The notes under the pieces are model-generated. The model was given only the letters and a program-made list of their open reading frames with translations. It was not told the DNA's origin and made no database searches. Of a DNA stretch of 64,000 bases, positions 54,498 through 60,561 are shown piece after piece. Source of the DNA: Conus ventricosus (taxonomy: Eukaryota; Mollusca; Gastropoda; Neogastropoda; Conidae); the NCBI GenBank assembly GCA_018398815.1, contig CM031603.1, forward strand, positions 6,425,111-6,489,110, written 5' to 3'. Position 1 is the first letter of the stretch. Each line of letters begins with the position of its first letter. The translations under genes were made by a program, and so were the position numbers.

Positions 54498-56366
54498 GAC
54501 AGAGAGAGAAAGACACAGAGAGAGAGAGAGACAGAGAGCTCTAGATGAACTGTCTTGGCAGTTGCTGGGATAATCATCTTCAGTAGTCCATAACTCAGGA
54601 GACTGAAAACAGCATCAGTGAGGGATGAGGGCAAGGAGAGGTGGTGGAAGGGAAGTCATGGGGTGAGAGGAAGTAGGGAACACCAGGACAGTATGGGAAA
54701 CTGCAAGTGAGAAGCCAGCCGACTCCAGTCTTGCAGAACTGTTGGATTCCACTGACTGCCTCGTCACGTGTGTACCTAAACTAAAAACAGTTCTGATCAG
54801 TTCAGCCTGATTACGGCTGACTGAGGCCGGTTACTCTAGTATGGAAAGAATTCATCCTCAGAAAGTTCGCTTCTGATCTAAAGTAGGTGAACTACTATGT
54901 ACACTGGAATTTGCAATTCTAGTTTGTAATTTTCTTATTTCTCCCATTCCCCCACCCCATCCCTAAGTAATACTGCCACCACTTTTTAACGCTTTCTTTC
55001 AATGTTTCAAAACAGGGTACTCTAGTATTTCCAAAGCTTTAACACACTCTAGTTTTTCCAAAGCTTTAACCCCTTGACTGCCGCTATTTTGTATCAGTTT
55101 TGCACTTCTGTGTGCCGGAGCAAAGTTTGACTTTTTGCGGTATGGTTCACAAATTTGATCAGTGCTCATGTATTTGTGGAGATATCTCTTAGATTTTTGG
55201 CATGTTTTCTTCTCATACCCAGGGCTATAATACCTGTAAATAATATTTGATTTTGTTCATTCTGAGTATAATAAATAATCTAAATAATATTTGATTTTGT
55301 TCATTCTGAGTAATAATAAATAATCTTATAATTCAACTTAAAAAAAAAAATATTTTGCAAGCATACAAAAACCCACAGCAGCAAAACAAAAACATACAAA
55401 CCCAGCCATAAGTGGTTTTAGTGTTTACTGAACACCTGTGTAAATATTTGGTAGTGAATTTACAACCCACAATTGTTGTTTTATATGATAAATTTATGCA
55501 TTTCTGGGGTACAGTATAATCCAGGTATCAAGGGACACAATTTTGTTTTCTTAGGTAGGTTCACTGATATGCCCAGTGCTCTTTCAATTCTTGACATATA
55601 TCTTAGATACTTGGGAAATTTTCTTGTTATATCCTTGGCTACAGCCAAACATCACAATAGTTTGATTTTGTTTGTAATGAGTAGACCAAAAAATATATAT
55701 AATGATGAATGTTTTGTTTGAAAAAACAGACACTTTCAGAACATAAACAAAACTATAGCACTAAAATCACAATGAAATACCACAAAAAACTGGTGTTTAG
55801 TATCCTTTGAACTTCAGGACAAACATCTGTATTCACAATAAAGCTTGACAATGCATAAAATGTTTAGCAACCCATATCATAGGGGGCAATCCAGCCCAGG
55901 TAATGTGGGGAAAGAAGATGGGAATTGAACATTATCCACAGCATCAGTCTGCACATCTTGCAAGCCTCTGGGAATTGGTCTTGTTTAGAAGAGATGAACT
56001 AACAATAACAACACTAAGTGTAACTTCCAATTATTCTGTCACTTTTCTTTCACACATGTGGTTTGGTTCACTCATGAACTAAGTGTGATTGATAAAAAGC
56101 CATTACCACAGAAGGTAATAAATCAAACATTGCAAAACCAACCCCACCCCCCCCCCCCACCCCCCCAAAAAAAAGAGACTGCTAAAGATAGGACTGAGCT
56201 ACAAAAGGCCACACCACAGATGATGAAAGCACACTAACACTAACAACTGAAAAAATACACTGGTGTTGCAGAGAATACACCACACCACAGAACCTATGGA
56301 CAGAAGGATCAGGATCCCACACTACTGCCAGTAAATGCAAGTTATAGTTGACTGACACACATTTGG

Positions 56367-56424
<58 letters not shown>

Positions 56425-56448
56425 TGCACAGGCACCATATTCAAAAGC

Positions 56449-56487
<39 letters not shown>

Positions 56488-56543
56488 CACCACATGCAAA
56501 AGCACCACACACACACACACCATGCACAAACACTACACAATCA

Positions 56544-56592
<49 letters not shown>

Positions 56593-56619
56593 GTATACCC
56601 ACACCATGCACAAGCACTG

Positions 56620-56653
<34 letters not shown>

Positions 56654-56666
56654 GCCTGCACAAACA

Positions 56667-56699
<33 letters not shown>

Positions 56700-57800
56700 A
56701 CAAAAACAACTCCACGAAATCCATGGGCTTGAAATTGCCAATGTTTACCTTGATACCTGGGTCACCCGTGAAAGAAGGTCGAGATTTGGGCAATCAGCAC
56801 TGGCCTCTGTCCATTCTGAAACAAGTTCCGACTGACGAGTGCCACGCCCTCTTCCTCTGCCACGCCCCTCACACTGGACCCTCGCCGTTGTCCTAACCCC
56901 CCCCTTCCTCGACTCTCCTCCGACCTCTCACGAAAGGAGGGAGGGGCACTCGACATACACGGAATCGGCTCGTCACTCTCCGATTCGGCCCCACTTGCGC
57001 CGTTATTGCTCGGTTTAAAGTCGGGGATCAGCTTCGTCATCAACACCAATCTCCGATAGCAAAGGGTGGTGTTGATTGTGATCACTTTATCCTCCTCCGA
57101 ATAGCTTCATTCCACTTCTTTGAAGTCTTCGTCATCACTTTCACGGTCTCGGATAACTTCTTGAAGCACTTCAAGAGCATTAGATCGTTTGAAAACGGCA
57201 TGCGCTGATCGAACTGCATGCTCGACTCGCCATCTTCAACGAGAATGACTCAGCCGAACTTTGCCGAAGTTATTGACCGAACGGACGCGAGCCGGTCAGT
57301 CAGCTGACCCGTGAAGGGAAGAAAAACCGTCCTTTAGGGTCCCTGCATCCGTTTAAACCATTTTTTCTCCTTGCCTCCTTCTTTAAATCGCCGAATTTTG
57401 ATGATGAATTATCTCGAATGCCGTTCGTGCAAGGGCACACAGCTTTCCCGAAACCATCTCGAAAGCCGTTCGTTGCTAGGCAGTCAACGGGTTAAGTTTC
57501 ACACAAACCCTGCAATTTGCTAACCCACAAACAATAATATGTTGGCATCATGCCCCAGTACGTACCGTTTCCCTCCTCCTGGTCGTCCTGTGCGGAGAAC
57601 CAGCGAGGCCTGACATTGTTCTTGGAGATGTGGAAGCGGTTCATCTTGAAGGTGCCGTCCTCTGGGATGGCGTGCAAGTGGAGGGTGACCGCTCTGCCCT
57701 TCCCCTCCACTGTTGGGAACAATCAGCACAGCACAGCATGTCAGAGAGTGTGTGTGAGCCTGTGCAAGTGTTTACATGTGTGTGGTGTGTGTGAGTGTGT

Positions 57801-57898
<98 letters not shown>

Positions 57899-57945
57899 TG
57901 TGTATGTGAGTGTGTGTAAGTGTGAGTGAGTGAGTGAGTGAGTGA

Positions 57946-57977
<32 letters not shown>

Positions 57978-58036
57978 GTGTGTGGTGTGTGTGTGTGTGT
58001 GTGTGTGTGTGCATGTGGTGTGTGTGTGTGCGTTTG

Positions 58037-58067
<31 letters not shown>

Positions 58068-60517
58068 TGTAAGATTCTTACATACTGGTTGAAACAGATG
58101 ACAACTGTATCCATAGTTTGTTCTGTTTTAAATAAATTTATGAAGATTTCAGTACCAAGTACCAGGTCTGTATTACACGGGGATCTATCACAAACTGATT
58201 AATGTTTCACTGCCAAGCGAAATTCAACCATTCATATTTTTTTTACTTAGATGTCAATACAATGAAAAAGAAAGGGGGGAAGGAGGGGAGGAGGAGGTGG
58301 GGCCCGGCAGTAAAAAAAAAATCAATGTTTGATTTACATCAGTGGAATCAAGGTTGGGGACAGGCAGGTTACACTTACGGCCATCTGTTTCGGAATCCAG
58401 GCCCCAAACAGTAGACTGCAGCCAGCCATTTTGGGCCAGGGGCAAAACAGCCCTCCATGGAGGACCAAGGAACAAGTGGTGGGTAACTCACGCTTTTCCT
58501 GGGGAGAGTAAGTTCTCTGATTTTTTATAGAAAAAACTCTGCTGTGACGATAATGCTCTGCGATACGCTATAAACCTACATCTAAAAACCAGTCTCACTG
58601 GCACATCAGAACAGAAGGGGTTTGTAGATGTTCCCCTGGTGGTAGGTGAACTTCAGATCCTCCACCAAAGACGTCTTCCTCAAGGCAAGGGCAATGGCTG
58701 ACAGGTACATCGCTCTCTTGCGCACGTAGCGATGGTTGAGCCAGTCTTTGGCTTGGAAGCAGCCCTTGGAAGAAGGAGCACAAGACAGCAGCCAATAAAC
58801 GCAGTGTGGTGTGCTGCACAATTCTTTGGACGTTACTGTGCCAACTGATAAATAAAGTTGGTTTTTAAAAACTGTCATGATACAATTTAGGCACACTCAT
58901 TCTCCTCCTCTGCTCTTTACCCTTCCTCCCCTCCCCAAGCCCCCTTTTGACTCAACATTTGTATACAACGCAAACCAATATCAACATCACTTTGTGAAAC
59001 TGTTCAAATTTCTCTCTCATAAAAAAAAAAATTTCAAGATGGAAGAGAGTAGAGAGAGAAAAAACAAGAACACTTGAAGATGACTAAAACATCGATATGC
59101 ATTAACTGAAAAAAAATGTTTGTCCTCCTTCTGCGTTTCTTACACTGCATTCTCTTCCTTTTTTCCCAGCTGAAATAATGACATGAACTAAACTCTCCTG
59201 AGAAGCAGCTCCACTAAAGTACAGAAAAAAAAACCTTAATTATTAAATTATACAGTCATAAACCTTTGCATGCAATCTGGTTCTACCAAAAGCCAGTTGC
59301 ATCAGCGTACTGTAGTTTCGCTGATCAAACCTGTTCTTTGTACCATCACTCCAGATATCAAGATCTTGTTTTTGTCTCATCTTTCGTGCTTTCATCAGCA
59401 GCTTTACTACCATGCTGTCTACTCAGGCTCCTCTAAACACACCCACATCTAGTCACCCTCATCTAGTCACCCACATCTAGTCATGAAAATCACATCTAGT
59501 TTGATCACTTTTGCCTTTCTTCAACATCTTTCGAAAGCAGTAAATCAAAGTACCGCATGAAACTTAAAACAAATCAATTTTTCACTTCAGTCTAGTGCCA
59601 TTCCATACAGCCATGTTCATACCCAGATTATCATCAAAATTCAGCAAGACTAGAGACCTATTTCTTGATACCTTTGGCATTTCCAGGAAGATGTCTGCAG
59701 CTTTGGTGGACTGCACACAGGTGTTCAGTGGTGTGCTGCCCCCTAGGTGCACCCTGGTTGGGGTGAGGAACTGGAAACATCCCTTGGTGCTTCGCTCTTC
59801 CTCCACTGGCAGTCGCACATCCTTTAGCCATGACCTCTGACCTGGATGTAGCTGCGAGATTCACAGCAACTTCAGAATGAATTCCATGCCAGCTGACACT
59901 GAGGTAACCGTCAGACATACTCCAAATCTTGAATCAGTTTCATTCAACACTTTATACAAATAAAAAAAGTTATTTGTGTATTCAAGAACAACAAGCGAGT
60001 TTCATCTGAATTTGGAACAAAAAATACAAGAGATCAAGACCGGTGGTAACAAACAGTAATGTGTGAATACAATGAGTCATTTGCACTAAAGTCTAAACAA
60101 AACAGTGTGTCTCTAAAATTAAAAAGCAAATCTCCTACCCTCATCCTCCAACCACACACAGGAAAAACTCACTGCATTCAGTACATAAACGTTCAATACA
60201 GCTCTCCATGTACCTAGTCCTGCTAATATAATTCCAACGTAAGGTCAACACAGTAATTCACGATGCTGTCTTTGTCATGCGTCTGCCCCCTAATCCTCTT
60301 GATGCTCACCTTGTGTTTTTTGGCCACAGTAAATCTGTGACATTAGTACTGGTCAATAATACCTCCTTCATCTCCCCCCCCCCCCCCCCCAACTTCCTGC
60401 CACCCTTTTGGTGTTTATCACCCTCTTTTTATTTGATGCAGTTGGCTTGGAATATATAACTATATATATAGCTATATAATATACATATATACACACACAC
60501 ACGCATCTGTGTGTGTG

Positions 60518-60561
<44 letters not shown>

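Noticed and set aside
56533..57085. Candidate extra NOL6 exons between exons d and e
   Set aside because: The peptides match piggyBac transposase order and lie within TTAA-bounded termini.
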